Shown: positions 33,759-42,084 of the stretch, in pieces
Numbering within the stretch: the stretch's first letter is position 1
Layout: each line of letters starts with the position of its first letter
Origin: Flexifilum sp963727545
Lineage (GTDB): Bacteria; Chloroflexota; Anaerolineae; Aggregatilineales; Phototrophicaceae
Reading direction: 5' to 3'
Length of the DNA stretch: 64,000 nucleotides
Assembly (NCBI GenBank): GCA_963727545.1
Contig: CAVSGS010000011.1
Span: 438,968-502,967, forward strand
Made by a program: the position numbers and the translations under genes
Notes under the pieces: model-generated
Database searches by the model: none
What the model saw: only the letters and a program-made list of their open reading frames with translations
Told to the model about the DNA's origin: nothing

Positions 33759-35504
33759 ATGACCAGCATTTTACGCACCCTACGCGAAAGCGATCCCGCG
33801 CTGCTGACGATCTTGGCGGATGTCTGGAAAGTCAAGCTGGAAGAAGACGAAGACGTCGCCCAGCGCATCGACATCATCAGCCGCGCCATGCTCGACCCGG
33901 CGAAGGCGGAAGCCGTCTGGGACGTGCTCGACGACAAGGAGCGCGGCGCGCTGCAAATGCTGATCAGCGTCAAGGGCAAGATGCCCGAAGCCAAATTCGA
34001 GCGGGTCTTCGGCACCATCCGGCGGATGGGCGCGGGGCAGATGGAGCGCGAGCAGCCGCACAAGCACCCCGAATCGATCGCCGAGGGGTTGTACTTTCGC
34101 GGACTGATCGGGCAGGCGTTCGAGAATGCCGACACCGGTCCGCGCACGATCATCTACATCCCTGACGACTTGGTGCAGATTTTGCCCGCCCACAAGACCG
34201 CCTACGAAAACCTCGAAGCCGACGCTGACGCCAGCGTCCAGTTTCCGACCGAGGGCGTCGGCGCGCTCGATCCGCTGGACGACGTGACCGACGTGCAGCC
34301 CGCCGATACCTCAATCGTCGACGACCTGACCACGCTGCTGGCGTATCTGCAACTGCACGCGCCGCTGCTGCAAAGCGACTCGCTGGCGAGCGGCGACGCT
34401 GACGCGCTTGAACCGTTCCTGCTGACGCCGGGACGCGACCGGATCGCTTTCCTGCTCGGCTTGGCGGTCAGCACCGACCTGATCGACGTCCAGAACGGTC
34501 GCGCCATTCCCAAGCGCGCCGAAGCGCGCCGCTGGCTGAGCGCTTCGCGTCCCGATCAGGTCAAGTCGCTGGCGCAAGCGTGGCACGACTCGACCGCGTA
34601 CGTCGATCTGTGGCACGTGCCGGGGCTGCATCCCGAACCGGAAGCCGGGACGATGAGCCACTACAACCCGGCGGCAGCGCGCGGCGCGGTCTTCGAGATC
34701 ATGCAGCCCGCGCTCCCCGCCAGCGAGTGGTGGTCGCTGGAAGATTTCATCTTGCTGGTGCACGAGGACAGCGCCGATTTTCAGCGCCCCAACGGTGATT
34801 TCGACAGTTGGTACATCCGCAATGACGCCGGTGAGTATCTCAGCGGCTTGCAGAGTTGGGATGCGGTCGAAGGCGCGCTGCTCGAATTCCTGATCGCGTC
34901 GCCGATGCACTGGCTCGGCTTGATCGACCTCGCCGAAGACGAGAGCGCCGCCCGTTTGACCGCTTACGGGCGTGCTTTCCTCGGCTTGAGCGCGTGGCCC
35001 CAGCAGCCGGATCAGCCGGACACGATTGAGGTGACCGACGAGGGCGCGGTGCTGATTTCGCGCAAGTCTGCGCGGATCGACCGCTTTCAGGTCGCGCGCT
35101 TCACCTCATGGGGCAAGCCGGGCAACAGCGCGGCGGGTGGCGTTTACACCTATAAGCTCGATCCGGCGGGGATTGAGCAGGCAGCGCAGCAGGGGATCAA
35201 CGTCGGGCACATCGCCGCGTTTCTGACGCGGGCGCTCGGCGACGAGCCGCTGCCGCCGTCGGTCGCGCGGCTGCTCGATAACTGGAAGGGCGGCGCGACC
35301 GCGACCGTCACCTTCGAGCGCCTGCTGGTGCTGCGCACGACCACGCCGGAGACGCTTGACTTCATCATGGACACGCCTACGATCCGCCGCTTCATGGGTG
35401 CGCGCTTGGGTCCAATGGCGGCGGTGATCCGCAGCGACGATCTGCGCGAACTCCGCGATACGCTCGGCGAGCACGGCATTCAAGCCGAAGTGCTCGGCGG
35501 GTAA
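33759..35504 (+). CDS. helicase-associated (XPB/Ssl2-like) domain protein without helicase core
   Basis: The 581-residue protein resembles the helicase-associated/XPB-like N-terminal family. The C-terminal YKLDPAGIEQAAQQGINVGH, then IAAFLTRALGDEPLPPSVARLLDNW and VLRTTTPETLDFIMDTP, match the helicase_C_3/XPB N-terminal domain that binds damaged or distorted DNA. No Walker A, DEAD or SF2 motifs are visible in it or next to it. Acidic stretches lie near 70-90 and 230-270. It may work with a helicase elsewhere. It is driven by its own promoter at 33691. Confidence 0.7.
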   Translation: MTSILRTLRESDPALLTILADVWKVKLEEDEDVAQRIDIISRAMLDPAKAEAVWDVLDDKERGALQMLISVKGKMPEAKFERVFGTIRRMGAGQMEREQPHKHPESIAEGLYFRGLIGQAFENADTGPRTIIYIPDDLVQILPAHKTAYENLEADADASVQFPTEGVGALDPLDDVTDVQPADTSIVDDLTTLLAYLQLHAPLLQSDSLASGDADALEPFLLTPGRDRIAFLLGLAVSTDLIDVQNGRAIPKRAEARRWLSASRPDQVKSLAQAWHDSTAYVDLWHVPGLHPEPEAGTMSHYNPAAARGAVFEIMQPALPASEWWSLEDFILLVHEDSADFQRPNGDFDSWYIRNDAGEYLSGLQSWDAVEGALLEFLIASPMHWLGLIDLAEDESAARLTAYGRAFLGLSAWPQQPDQPDTIEVTDEGAVLISRKSARIDRFQVARFTSWGKPGNSAAGGVYTYKLDPAGIEQAAQQGINVGHIAAFLTRALGDEPLPPSVARLLDNWKGGATATVTFERLLVLRTTTPETLDFIMDTPTIRRFMGARLGPMAAVIRSDDLRELRDTLGEHGIQAEVLGG

Positions 35505-35507
35505 GGG

Positions 35508-35775
35508 CTGACCCCACCCCCAGACCCCTCCCCGAATTCAGGGAGGGGAGAGAACCGACATCCGTTTTACCTGAAATTTCTGAAGATCAGCGAAGCGTAG
35601 CGCGGAGCGAGCTTTCGAAACCATCGTACTGTGTCCGTCGGAATCCCCCAATGCCTCTGCTGTAAACCTACTCTGTTGCCGATACATTCTGTTTTGCTGG
35701 CAGATTAATGAACACGGAAACGGCGAAAGCACTCTCCCCTCCTTGAATTCGGGGAGGGGCTGGGGGTGGGGTCAG
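35508..35775. repeat. long inverted repeat of GC-rich arms, second copy
   Basis: The left arm CTGACCCCACCCCCAGACCC and right arm GGGGCTGGGGGTGGGGTCAG are about 44-bp inverted repeats, each carrying an inner CCTCCCCGAATTC/GAATTCGGGGAGG palindrome. The roughly 180-bp interior is not homologous to the interior of the copy at 2849. The rest of the 363-bp gap up to 35867 has no gene. Confidence 0.8.
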
Positions 35776-35867
35776 TACTTACTCCCCAGCGCACTCAAGT
35801 GCTTGAAGGCGGCGCGCGCTCCCGCGTACCCTGAGACTGCATCCAGTTCGCAGTCTTTGGAGGTCGC

Positions 35868-37435
35868 ATGGAGCGCAAAACCTTTGCCCTGTATACGCTG
35901 ATTGCCGGAGCGGTCGTCGGCATCGCCGCCGATTTGCTGTTTTACGGCAAGCTGATCGGCGTCTCGTTCCCCCTGTTCATGCTGATCAGCATGCGCCGTC
36001 GTGCTGGTCTCGGATGGGCTGCTGCACAAAGATCAACCGCTCAACTGGCGTAACCTGTGGGTGCTCGTCCCGGCGATGCTTCTTCGCGGCGATGGTCGCC
36101 GTGCGCGCCGAGCCGGGCAGCGCTGCGCTCAACGTGCTGGCGTCGCTGGCGCTGAGCGCGCTGGCGCTCCACTACCTGCCGCTGAGCGAGCGGATCGACC
36201 TCGAAACCGTCTGGGATCACGGCGTCGGCGTGGTCGAAACCGGCGTCAGCGTCCTGTTCGCGCCGATCTTTGAACTCTACGACGCGGGCGGGCTGCTGCT
36301 CGACCGGATGCGCGGCGATTTTCACACCGTCGTCGCCGTCGGGCGCGGGCTGGTGATCGCCGTGCCGGTGCTGCTGATCTTCGCGCTGCTGTTCGCCTCG
36401 GCGGACGCGGTCTTCGCCGGATACGTCGAGCGCGTCTGGGCGATCTTCAACGTCGTACCGGACGAGGCGCTGATCATGCAGGTGCTGTTGATCGGCGGTG
36501 TCGCGTGGGTCGCCAGCGGGACGCTCGCCTATGGCGTCGCCCGCCGCTCCAGCACGCCCGCCGACGATGCCGACGCCAAACCGAAGCCCAAGCTGCCCGC
36601 GCTGGGCATGATCGAAGCCAGCATCGTCCTCGGCACGGTCGATCTGCTGTTCGCGCTGTTCGTGATCATCCAGTTCGCCTATTTCTTCGGCGGGCGGGCG
36701 ACGCTGACGGTCAACGACCTGACCTACTCGGAATACGCGCGGCGCGGCTTCTTCGAGTTGGTGGCGGTCTCGGTGCTGACGCTGGGGCTGGTCAACGCGC
36801 TCGACTGGGTGACGGTGCGCCACGCCCTGCGCCACACCCGCATCTTCCGCCTTTTCGCGCTGATCCTCGTGGCGCTGACCGGCGTGATCCTCGTCTCGGC
36901 GGCGCAGCGGATGTCGCTGTACGAGGATCAATTCGGCTTCACGGCGCTGCGGGTGCAGACGCACGTCTTCATGCTGTGGCTGGCGGTGCTGTTCGGCTTC
37001 TTCCTGCTGGCGCTCTTTCGCGTCCGCCAGCGGATTTTCTCGCTCGGCGTGCTGATCGTGCTGATCGGCTACGTTGGCACGCTCGACCTGATCAACGTCG
37101 AGGGCTACATCGCCGAGCACAACGTCGCCCGCATGGCGGAGGGCTACGGACTCGACTTCGCCTATTTGAACACCTTCTCGGTCGATGCCGCGCCGGTCAT
37201 GTTCGATCTGTTCCAGACGGCGCAGTCGCCCGCGCTGCGCAAGCAAGCCGGACAGTGGCTCACGCGCAAGCAAATGGAGCTAGACTATCAGCGTCGCACC
37301 AACGGATCGACGATCTTCTCGGCGAACCTCGCCCGCGATACGACGTGGGCGGCGCTGAACGCCATCGCCGATCAACTGCCGGAGTACGATCCGAGCTACG
37401 ACGTCACGCCGGTGCCGTATCCAAGCTACGATTGA
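35868..37435 (+). CDS. DUF4173/DUF4153-like membrane protein (two frameshifts)
   Basis: The N-terminus MERKTFALYTLIAGAVVGIA, the middle VVLVSDGLLHKDQPLNWRNL, and the long 3' frame beginning FFAAMVAVRAEPGS are in three successive frames. Deleting one base near 35996 and one near 36080 joins them into a 521-residue polytopic protein. It has about 10-12 hydrophobic helices and a periplasmic or cytosolic C-terminal tail rich in Tyr/Pro. Function of this family is unknown. Both shifts are +1, like most in this window. Confidence 0.8.
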
Positions 37436-37444
37436 GCAATACTG

Positions 37445-37474
37445 ACCTCACCTCCCCGCACCTGTCGGGGTAGG
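37445..37474. repeat. CCTCACC-family repeat, short copy
   Basis: CCTCACCTCCCCGCACCTGTCGGGGTAGG directly after the DUF4173 stop; truncated relative to other members. Confidence 0.5.
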
Positions 37475-37505
37475 TTTTTAATGGTAGAAGCAGACGCCTA
37501 AAAAT

Positions 37506-37530
37506 GGGCGAGGCAATGCCTCGCCCCTAC
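37506..37530. repeat. palindromic repeat, core GAGGCAATGCCTC
   Basis: GGGCGAGGCAATGCCTCGCC followed by CCTAC. It is one of two copies 45 bp apart in a convergent gap. Confidence 0.7.
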
Positions 37531-37574
37531 AGCGATGGGTTCAGATTCAGTGATGGTTCCGGGCAGCTAAAATC

Positions 37575-37598
37575 GGGCGCACGGCGGTGCGCCCCTAC
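37575..37598. repeat. palindromic repeat, core GCACGGCGGTGC
   Basis: GGGCGCACGGCGGTGCGCCC followed by CTAC. It has a different core from the copy at 37506. Confidence 0.7.
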
Positions 37599-37653
37599 AA
37601 AAACACCCGACTTTTGCTTGGGTTGAACATAAGTCAAAACAGAAGGCGAACGG

Positions 37654-38493
37654 TCAATTCTGTGCCAGCACCACCTGAATCCCATCGGGATCGCTGACGG
37701 TGGCGATCTCGCCGGTCACGGTTGCGCCGGTGCGCTCGACCGCCTGCGCCCACGCCAGCGGATCGGGGATCGTCACGGTGAACGACTCCAGCCCGACGGC
37801 GTTCGCCGGTGGCGGCATCCGTCCCGCCCACGTGTTGACGCCGAGGTGATGGTGATAGCCGCCCGCTGACAGGAACAGCGCGCCGGGATAGCTGCGCTGG
37901 ACGACATCCAAGCCGAGCAGCCCACTGTAGAACTGCTCCGACTGCGCCAAGTCGCTGACGTGCAGATGCACGTGCCCGATCACCGTGCCGGGCGCGATCC
38001 CGTCCCATGCTGATAAGTCAGCATCAGCCAGCACGCCGTCAACGTCCAGCGCTTCGGTCGCCATCGCCACCGAGTCGCCATCCATGCGCCACTCGCTGCG
38101 CGGGCGGTCGCGGTAGATTTCCAGCCCGTTGCCGTCCGGATCCGCCAGATAGAGCGCCTCGCTGACCAGATGATCGGCTGCGCCTTGCAGCGGATAGCCG
38201 AGGTCGATTAGGCGATGCAGCATCTTGCCCAGCGCCGCGCGGCTCGGCAGCAGGATGGCGACGTGATACAGCCCGGTCGAGCGCTGCGGCTTGCGGATCG
38301 CGTCGGGGTGGACGGTCAGCCGCAGGATCGGCGCGGCGTCGGGCGAACTCGCCAGCGCCACCGTGTCGCCCGGCTGATCGACCACCGTCAAGCCGAGCGT
38401 ATCCCGGTAGAAGTCGAGCGCGCGGTCGAGATCGATCACGCGCAGGTGCGCGCCACCGATGTGCGCGGTGTCGGGTAAGCGAAAGTCGGTCAT
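37654..38493 (-). CDS. tandem glyoxalase/extradiol dioxygenase-fold protein
   Basis: The 279-residue protein has two VOC modules: the first with HIGGAHLRVIDLDRALDFYR, then LYHVAILLPSR and ALYLADPDGNGLEIYRDRP; the second with IGHVHLHVSDLAQSEQFYSG, GYHHHLGVNTWAG and TVSDPDGIQVVL. The His and Glu residues fit metal ligands, as in catechol 2,3-dioxygenase (CatE-like). The start at 38493 overlaps the stop of the F420/NADP oxidoreductase gene (ATGA). Substrate unknown. Confidence 0.88.
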   Translation of the reverse strand: MTDFRLPDTAHIGGAHLRVIDLDRALDFYRDTLGLTVVDQPGDTVALASSPDAAPILRLTVHPDAIRKPQRSTGLYHVAILLPSRAALGKMLHRLIDLGYPLQGAADHLVSEALYLADPDGNGLEIYRDRPRSEWRMDGDSVAMATEALDVDGVLADADLSAWDGIAPGTVIGHVHLHVSDLAQSEQFYSGLLGLDVVQRSYPGALFLSAGGYHHHLGVNTWAGRMPPPANAVGLESFTVTIPDPLAWAQAVERTGATVTGEIATVSDPDGIQVVLAQN

Positions 38494-39105
38494 GCCGCCA
38501 CCTGCATCAACTTCAAGCCAGCGCCGGGACCCATCCCCTGTCCATACGCCATTTCGATGATGAAGAACGCCAAGTTTTCTAAATGCCGCGCGTTTTTGGC
38601 GGGACCGGCATCGACGGCGTGATAACCTGCCGCCTCGATCCACTGGGCGGCGATCTGCTTGGCAGCGGCGTCGTCGCCCGCCATGAACACGTCGGGGCGC
38701 TGATCCGCCGGAGCCGGTGCCGCGTGAATCTGCTGCCAGAAGACGCCGTTGAAGGCTTTGACCACCCGCGCCCCCGGCGACCACTGCATGATTCGCTCGG
38801 TTGTCGAGACGCGGGTTGTTGTCCACGAAGTTGTTGGTGATCTCGATCACGACCTTGCCCGCCAGCGATCCGAGATCGCGCAGCACCGCTTCGGTCCGGT
38901 CGAAGGGGGTCGCCAGCAGCAGCACGTCGGCGAAATTCACCGCGTCGGCTTGGCTTCCGCCGTGCGCGCCGCTGCCGATCTGCGCTGCCAGCGCTTGCGC
39001 TCTCGCCGGGTTGCGCGAGCCGAACATGATCTCGTGACCGGCATCCGCCCAACGCTTGCCCAGTCCGCTCGCCATCCGCCCGGTACCAGTGATTCCGATT
39101 TTCAT
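38490..39105 (-). CDS. F420-dependent NADP oxidoreductase-like protein (frameshifted)
   Basis: An N-terminal Rossmann motif GITGTGRMASGLGKRW with a following MFGSRNP loop suits NADP. Removing one base near 38791 joins LDNRA to IMQWSPGARVVKAFNGVFWQ and AAKQIAAQWIEAAGYHAVDA, giving 204 residues of the F420_oxidored family. These enzymes move hydride between F420 or another donor and NADP, or act on a keto substrate. It is co-translated with the glyoxalase-fold gene. True F420 use is not proven. Confidence 0.8.
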
Positions 39106-39327
39106 GGGTTTACTGCTCCCTTGCTGCGTTAAGTGACAGCAGGGGCACGGCACAATCCGGGATTGTCTGCCGTGTCCCTGTCAATCGATCTGGCTTGTGC
39201 TTTAGTCGTGCTAATCTGACGCTGCGAGGGCGTGATTTCTTAGGCTGACCGCACTGATCTGCGACTCGCCGCTGGATTCTGCGTATAGCTTTATAGCGCA
39301 AATTAATCGCACGCAAGGAGAACAACG

Positions 39328-39609
39328 ATGCAGTGGGAATACCTGACGACCTTCCTTCAGGCGGACGCCCGCCTCGAAGAAGATTTTCTGACCCAGTACC
39401 GCGACTGGAAGGACGGCATTCCCGTCTACACGCCCGAAGCGCTGATGCCACGCCTTAATGCTTATGGCGAGCAGGGTTGGGAACTGGTTCACGTGCAGCC
39501 GGTCGCGGCGGGGAACAAGTCGGACGTGTTGATTCAGGATGCCGGCTCCGGCTCGCGCTTCTGGTCGAACACCTATTTTTGCGTCTTCAAGCGACCGAAA
39601 ACCGAATAG
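39328..39609 (+). CDS. DUF4177-like small protein
   Basis: The 93-residue protein begins MQWEYLTTFLQADARLEEDF and has LNAYGEQGWELVHVQPVAAG and YFCVFKRP, the pattern of DUF4177. AAGGAGAACAACG precedes the ATG. No catalytic residues are evident. It lies upstream of the tmRNA-like RNA gene in the same orientation, but a separate promoter intervenes. Confidence 0.8.
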   Translation: MQWEYLTTFLQADARLEEDFLTQYRDWKDGIPVYTPEALMPRLNAYGEQGWELVHVQPVAAGNKSDVLIQDAGSGSRFWSNTYFCVFKRPKTE

Positions 39610-39637
39610 CACCGACGCGATTCATATATAGATCGCG

Positions 39638-39643
39638 TATAAT
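39638..39643 (+). promoter_or_regulatory. -10 box of the tmRNA-like RNA gene
   Basis: Exact TATAAT, 11 bp upstream of the first G of the RNA's acceptor stem (39655), placing a start at about 39650. The -35 region (ACGCGA) is poor. The context GCGTATAATGAGAGTC resembles strong stable-RNA promoters. Confidence 0.7.
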
Positions 39644-39654
39644 GAGAGTCACAT

Positions 39655-39803
39655 GGGGGTGAACTAGGATCGATGCGGTGCGCTGTCCGGCGAGGTAGCG
39701 AGAAGGCGTATCAACCGACGCGAAAACCGGACGGCTTGCGTCCAACCAGTTGGACGACAAGCATGGCGCACGGCAGACCAGCGTGCAAATCGCTGCACCT
39801 CCA
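39655..39803 (+). ncRNA. compact tmRNA-like RNA with tRNA-like domain and no visible tag frame
   Basis: What is seen: 5' GGGGGTG (39655-39661) pairs with CACCTCC (39796-39802), including a G.U pair at position 3:70; A39803 is the discriminator. The 13-nt AACTAGGATCGAT resembles the GGAUUCGAC D-loop of tmRNA. P2 is GCGGTGCGC (39675-39683) with GCGCACGGC (39766-39774), one mismatch. The T arm is CAGCG/CGCTG (39779-39795) with loop TGCAAAT. Inside P2 lie two hairpins: GTCCGG/CCGGAC (39685/39727) with a nested stem, and CTTG...CAAG (39735-39761). G3.U70 plus A73 are alanine identity elements and tmRNA hallmarks. At about 149 nt it is too short for tmRNA's pseudoknots, and no resume codon plus stop is seen. 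CCA is not encoded (ACTT follows). Confidence 0.75.
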
Positions 39804-39810
39804 CTTCAAC

Positions 39811-39842
39811 AAAAAAGACCCGCTGTGATGGCGGGTCTTTTG
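39811..39842. terminator. bidirectional terminator between the tmRNA-like RNA and rplA
   Basis: AAAAAAGACCCGC (39811-39823), a short TGTGAT loop and GCGGGTCTTTTG form a stem flanked by A and T tracts on both sides. It can stop the RNA gene on the plus strand and rplA on the minus strand. Confidence 0.85.
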
Positions 39843-39862
39843 ATTCACGGATTTCGAACGAC

Positions 39863-40573
39863 TTACGAGTTCGCGGCGGTGCTGCTCAGGTCAACGCGGA
39901 CGCCGGGACTCATCGTCGAGGTGACGACGGCGCGTTTGACGTAAACGCCTTTGACGCCGGTGGGCTTGACGCGGTTGACCGCTTCAAAGACTGCCTGCGC
40001 GTTCTCGATCAAGCTTTGCGGCTCGAAGCTGGCTTTGCCGACCGGAATGTGCAAGTTGCCCGTTTTGTCGTTACGGAACTCGACGCGACCGGCTTTCAGT
40101 TCTTCGACCGCGCGACCGAGGTCTCCCGGCTGAACGACCGTCCCGGCTTTCGGGTTCGGCATCAAGCCGCGCGTACCGAGGATACGACCGAGACGACCGA
40201 CTTTCGGCATCATGCCCGGCACGGCGAGGGTCGCGTCGAAGTCGAGGAAGTTCTCCTGCATAATCCGGCGGATCACTTCGTCGTCGGCGATGATGTCGGC
40301 ACCGGCAGCTTCAGCGGCGCGGGCGTCTTCACCTTCGGCGAAGACCAACACGCGAACGGTTTTACCGAGACCATGCGGCAGCAGCACGGTGCTGCGGACC
40401 TGCTGGTCGCTGTGGCGCGGGTCGATGCCGAGCCGGAAGTGAACTTCAACCGTCTCGTCGAACTTGGCATTCGCCATGTTCTTGACCATGGTGATCGCCT
40501 CAGGCAGCGCGTAGTTCTGGTCGCGGTCGAATTGTTTTTCGAGGGTAAGGAAACGCTTACCGTGTTGAGCCAT
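39863..40573 (-). CDS. rplA: 50S ribosomal protein L1
   Basis: The full-length 236-residue L1 binds 23S rRNA at the L1 stalk and can repress its own operon. Marks are KFDETVEVHFRLGIDPRHSD, TVLLPHGLGKTVRVLVFAEG and the signature GTRGLMPNPKAGTVV. ACAGGAGAAAA precedes the ATG; rplK has an almost identical leader. The operon ends here in a terminator, with no rplJ/rplL following, unlike many bacteria. Confidence 0.97.
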   Translation of the reverse strand: MAQHGKRFLTLEKQFDRDQNYALPEAITMVKNMANAKFDETVEVHFRLGIDPRHSDQQVRSTVLLPHGLGKTVRVLVFAEGEDARAAEAAGADIIADDEVIRRIMQENFLDFDATLAVPGMMPKVGRLGRILGTRGLMPNPKAGTVVQPGDLGRAVEELKAGRVEFRNDKTGNLHIPVGKASFEPQSLIENAQAVFEAVNRVKPTGVKGVYVKRAVVTSTMSPGVRVDLSSTAANS

Positions 40574-40659
40574 TATCTTTTCTCCTGTGGTTCTGCGGGC
40601 GCGCCGCGCCCTCCCACGAACGATAATTTTGCGATGTGCTGTAACGTCCAGCAGTGGCT

Positions 40660-40700
40660 AATATATATAAGCTGACTGCTGACGCTAAGCCATTTAGATA
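40660..40700. repeat. CAGC-type repeat between rplK and rplA
   Basis: TAAGCTGACTGCTGACGCTA lies in the 129-bp gap inside the ribosomal protein operon. No regulatory L1-binding motif can be certified here. Confidence 0.4.
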
Positions 40701-40702
40701 GT

Positions 40703-41128
40703 TTAATCAGTCACTTCCACGCCCATTTGCAGGGCAGTACCTTCGAGCTGGCGAACAATCGAGTCGATGTTCTGGGTGTTCATGTCCTTGCGCTTGACTT
40801 CGGCGATCTCCGCCAACTGCTTGCGCGTGACCTTGCCGACCTTCTGCGACTGCGGCGTCGAAGAACCCTTGTCGATGCCGGCTGCCTTCATGATCAGGAA
40901 GGTGCTGGGCGGGCTTTTCAGTTCGAAGCGGAACGAGCCATCGGTGTAGATGGTGATTTCTGCCGGGACGATCTCGCCGATGCGGTTCGAGGTGCGGGCG
41001 TTGTAGTCCTTGCAGAACGCCATCAGGTTGATGCCGTGCTGCGCCAGCGCCGGACCAATCGGGGGAGCAGGATTAGCTTTCCCGGCGTTGATTTGCAGGG
41101 TGACGATTGCTTTGACTTTCTTTGCCAT
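40703..41128 (-). CDS. rplK: 50S ribosomal protein L11
   Basis: The 141-residue L11 has the N-terminal KAIVTLQINAGKANPAPPIG, then PALAQHGINLMAFCKDYNAR, and the C-terminal RNA-binding segment KDMNTQNIDSIVRQLEGTA. The start at 41128 follows AGGAG at 8 nt. It forms the GTPase-associated region of the large subunit, and here lies between nusG and rplA, the standard order. Confidence 0.97.
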   Translation of the reverse strand: MAKKVKAIVTLQINAGKANPAPPIGPALAQHGINLMAFCKDYNARTSNRIGEIVPAEITIYTDGSFRFELKSPPSTFLIMKAAGIDKGSSTPQSQKVGKVTRKQLAEIAEVKRKDMNTQNIDSIVRQLEGTALQMGVEVTD

Positions 41129-41186
41129 TGCGTTTTTTCTCCTGTGGTTAGCGGGTGGTTCGCACCCTCCCACGAACGATAGATAA

Positions 41187-41311
41187 GCTGTCAGCGGCTA
41201 GCTGTTAGCTTTCAGCTTCTAAGCTTACAACGGGTGTGCATCTCTTTGTAGGGCAAACTTTTGTGCTTGCCTATGTTTCGCAAAACAGGGCGCAGCACGC
41301 TGCGCCCCTAC
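41187..41311. repeat. repeat cluster in the nusG-rplK gap
   Basis: A CAGCGGCTAGCTGTTAGC-type tandem (41187-41222) and a GTAGGGGC-family palindrome, GGGCGCAGCACGCTGCGCCC plus CTAC (41288-41311), lie in the 255-bp space between nusG and rplK. A strong hairpin inside a ribosomal operon could lower or process the transcript. Confidence 0.65.
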
Positions 41312-41383
41312 AAATTCATACCCTACGGGAATTGTTTCCCCAGTATTCAAGCTGATAGCTAACCGTTGAAAGCTGGTTGCCAG

Positions 41384-42022
41384 CTAAATTTTCTCCACTT
41401 CCAAGAAGTCGAGTTCGACCGGGGTATCACGCCCGAAGAAGTTGACCATCACGCGGACTTTCGACTTGTCGATGTCGATTGCCGCGACGGTGCCGGGGAA
41501 GTCGTTGAAGGGACCGCTGACAATGCGGACGCGCTGCCCGACCTTGAACGACACCTTGACCTTCGGCGCTTCGTCCGACATGCGGTCCATGATCTGCTTG
41601 ACTTCTTCCGGTCGCAGTGGGGTCGGCTCGTTGCCCATGCCGACAAACCCGGTCACGCCGGGCGTGTTGCGGACGACGTACCACGAATCCTCGTCCATCT
41701 TCATTTCGACGAGGATGTAGCCGGGGAAGACACGCTTCTCGACGGTCTTGCGCTTGCCTTCTTTGACTTCAATTTCTTCTTGGGTCGGGACGATCACGTC
41801 GAAGATTTTGTCCCGCATCCCCATCGTTTCAATTCGCTGCTCGATGGCGTGACAAACCTTCTTCTCGTAGCCCGAATAGCAGTGAATGACATACCAGAGC
41901 TTTTCGCTCTCCGGTTTCGTCTTGGTGCCGTCGTCTAGCAGCGACATACCCTCGGCGTCGTCATTCTCGTCATCGAGATAAACGGGTTCCGGGTCGTAAT
42001 CGAATTTCACGTCATCAGCCAT
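41384..42022 (-). CDS. nusG: transcription termination/antitermination factor NusG
   Basis: A 212-residue NusG with an acidic N-terminal extension (about 50 residues, EPVYLDDENDDAEGMSLLDD). The NGN domain follows (KLWYVIHCYSGYEKKVCHAIEQR) and then a C-terminal KOW (VGQRVRIVSGPFNDFPGTVA). It couples RNA polymerase to Rho or the ribosome. AGGAG precedes the ATG. It is downstream of secE, the conserved neighbour. Confidence 0.96.
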   Translation of the reverse strand: MADDVKFDYDPEPVYLDDENDDAEGMSLLDDGTKTKPESEKLWYVIHCYSGYEKKVCHAIEQRIETMGMRDKIFDVIVPTQEEIEVKEGKRKTVEKRVFPGYILVEMKMDEDSWYVVRNTPGVTGFVGMGNEPTPLRPEEVKQIMDRMSDEAPKVKVSFKVGQRVRIVSGPFNDFPGTVAAIDIDKSKVRVMVNFFGRDTPVELDFLEVEKI

Positions 42023-42084
42023 AACAATAAACTCCTAAACCTCTCGCCGGGGCGCGTCTTACTTTAGTAAGGCGAACCTTACTT

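Noticed and set aside
36041..37273. 410-codon minus-strand frame opposite the DUF4173 gene
   Set aside because: Same antisense signature. The plus-strand frame encodes clear membrane helices.
39655..39803. Intron-containing or degenerate tRNA gene
   Set aside because: The acceptor and T arm would fit, but no D stem or anticodon arm can be drawn. The D-like loop length and P2 helix match tmRNA instead.
39655..39803. Ordinary full-length tmRNA
   Set aside because: Only about 149 nt lie between the acceptor strands. No tag frame with a stop codon and no pseudoknot series could be found inside.
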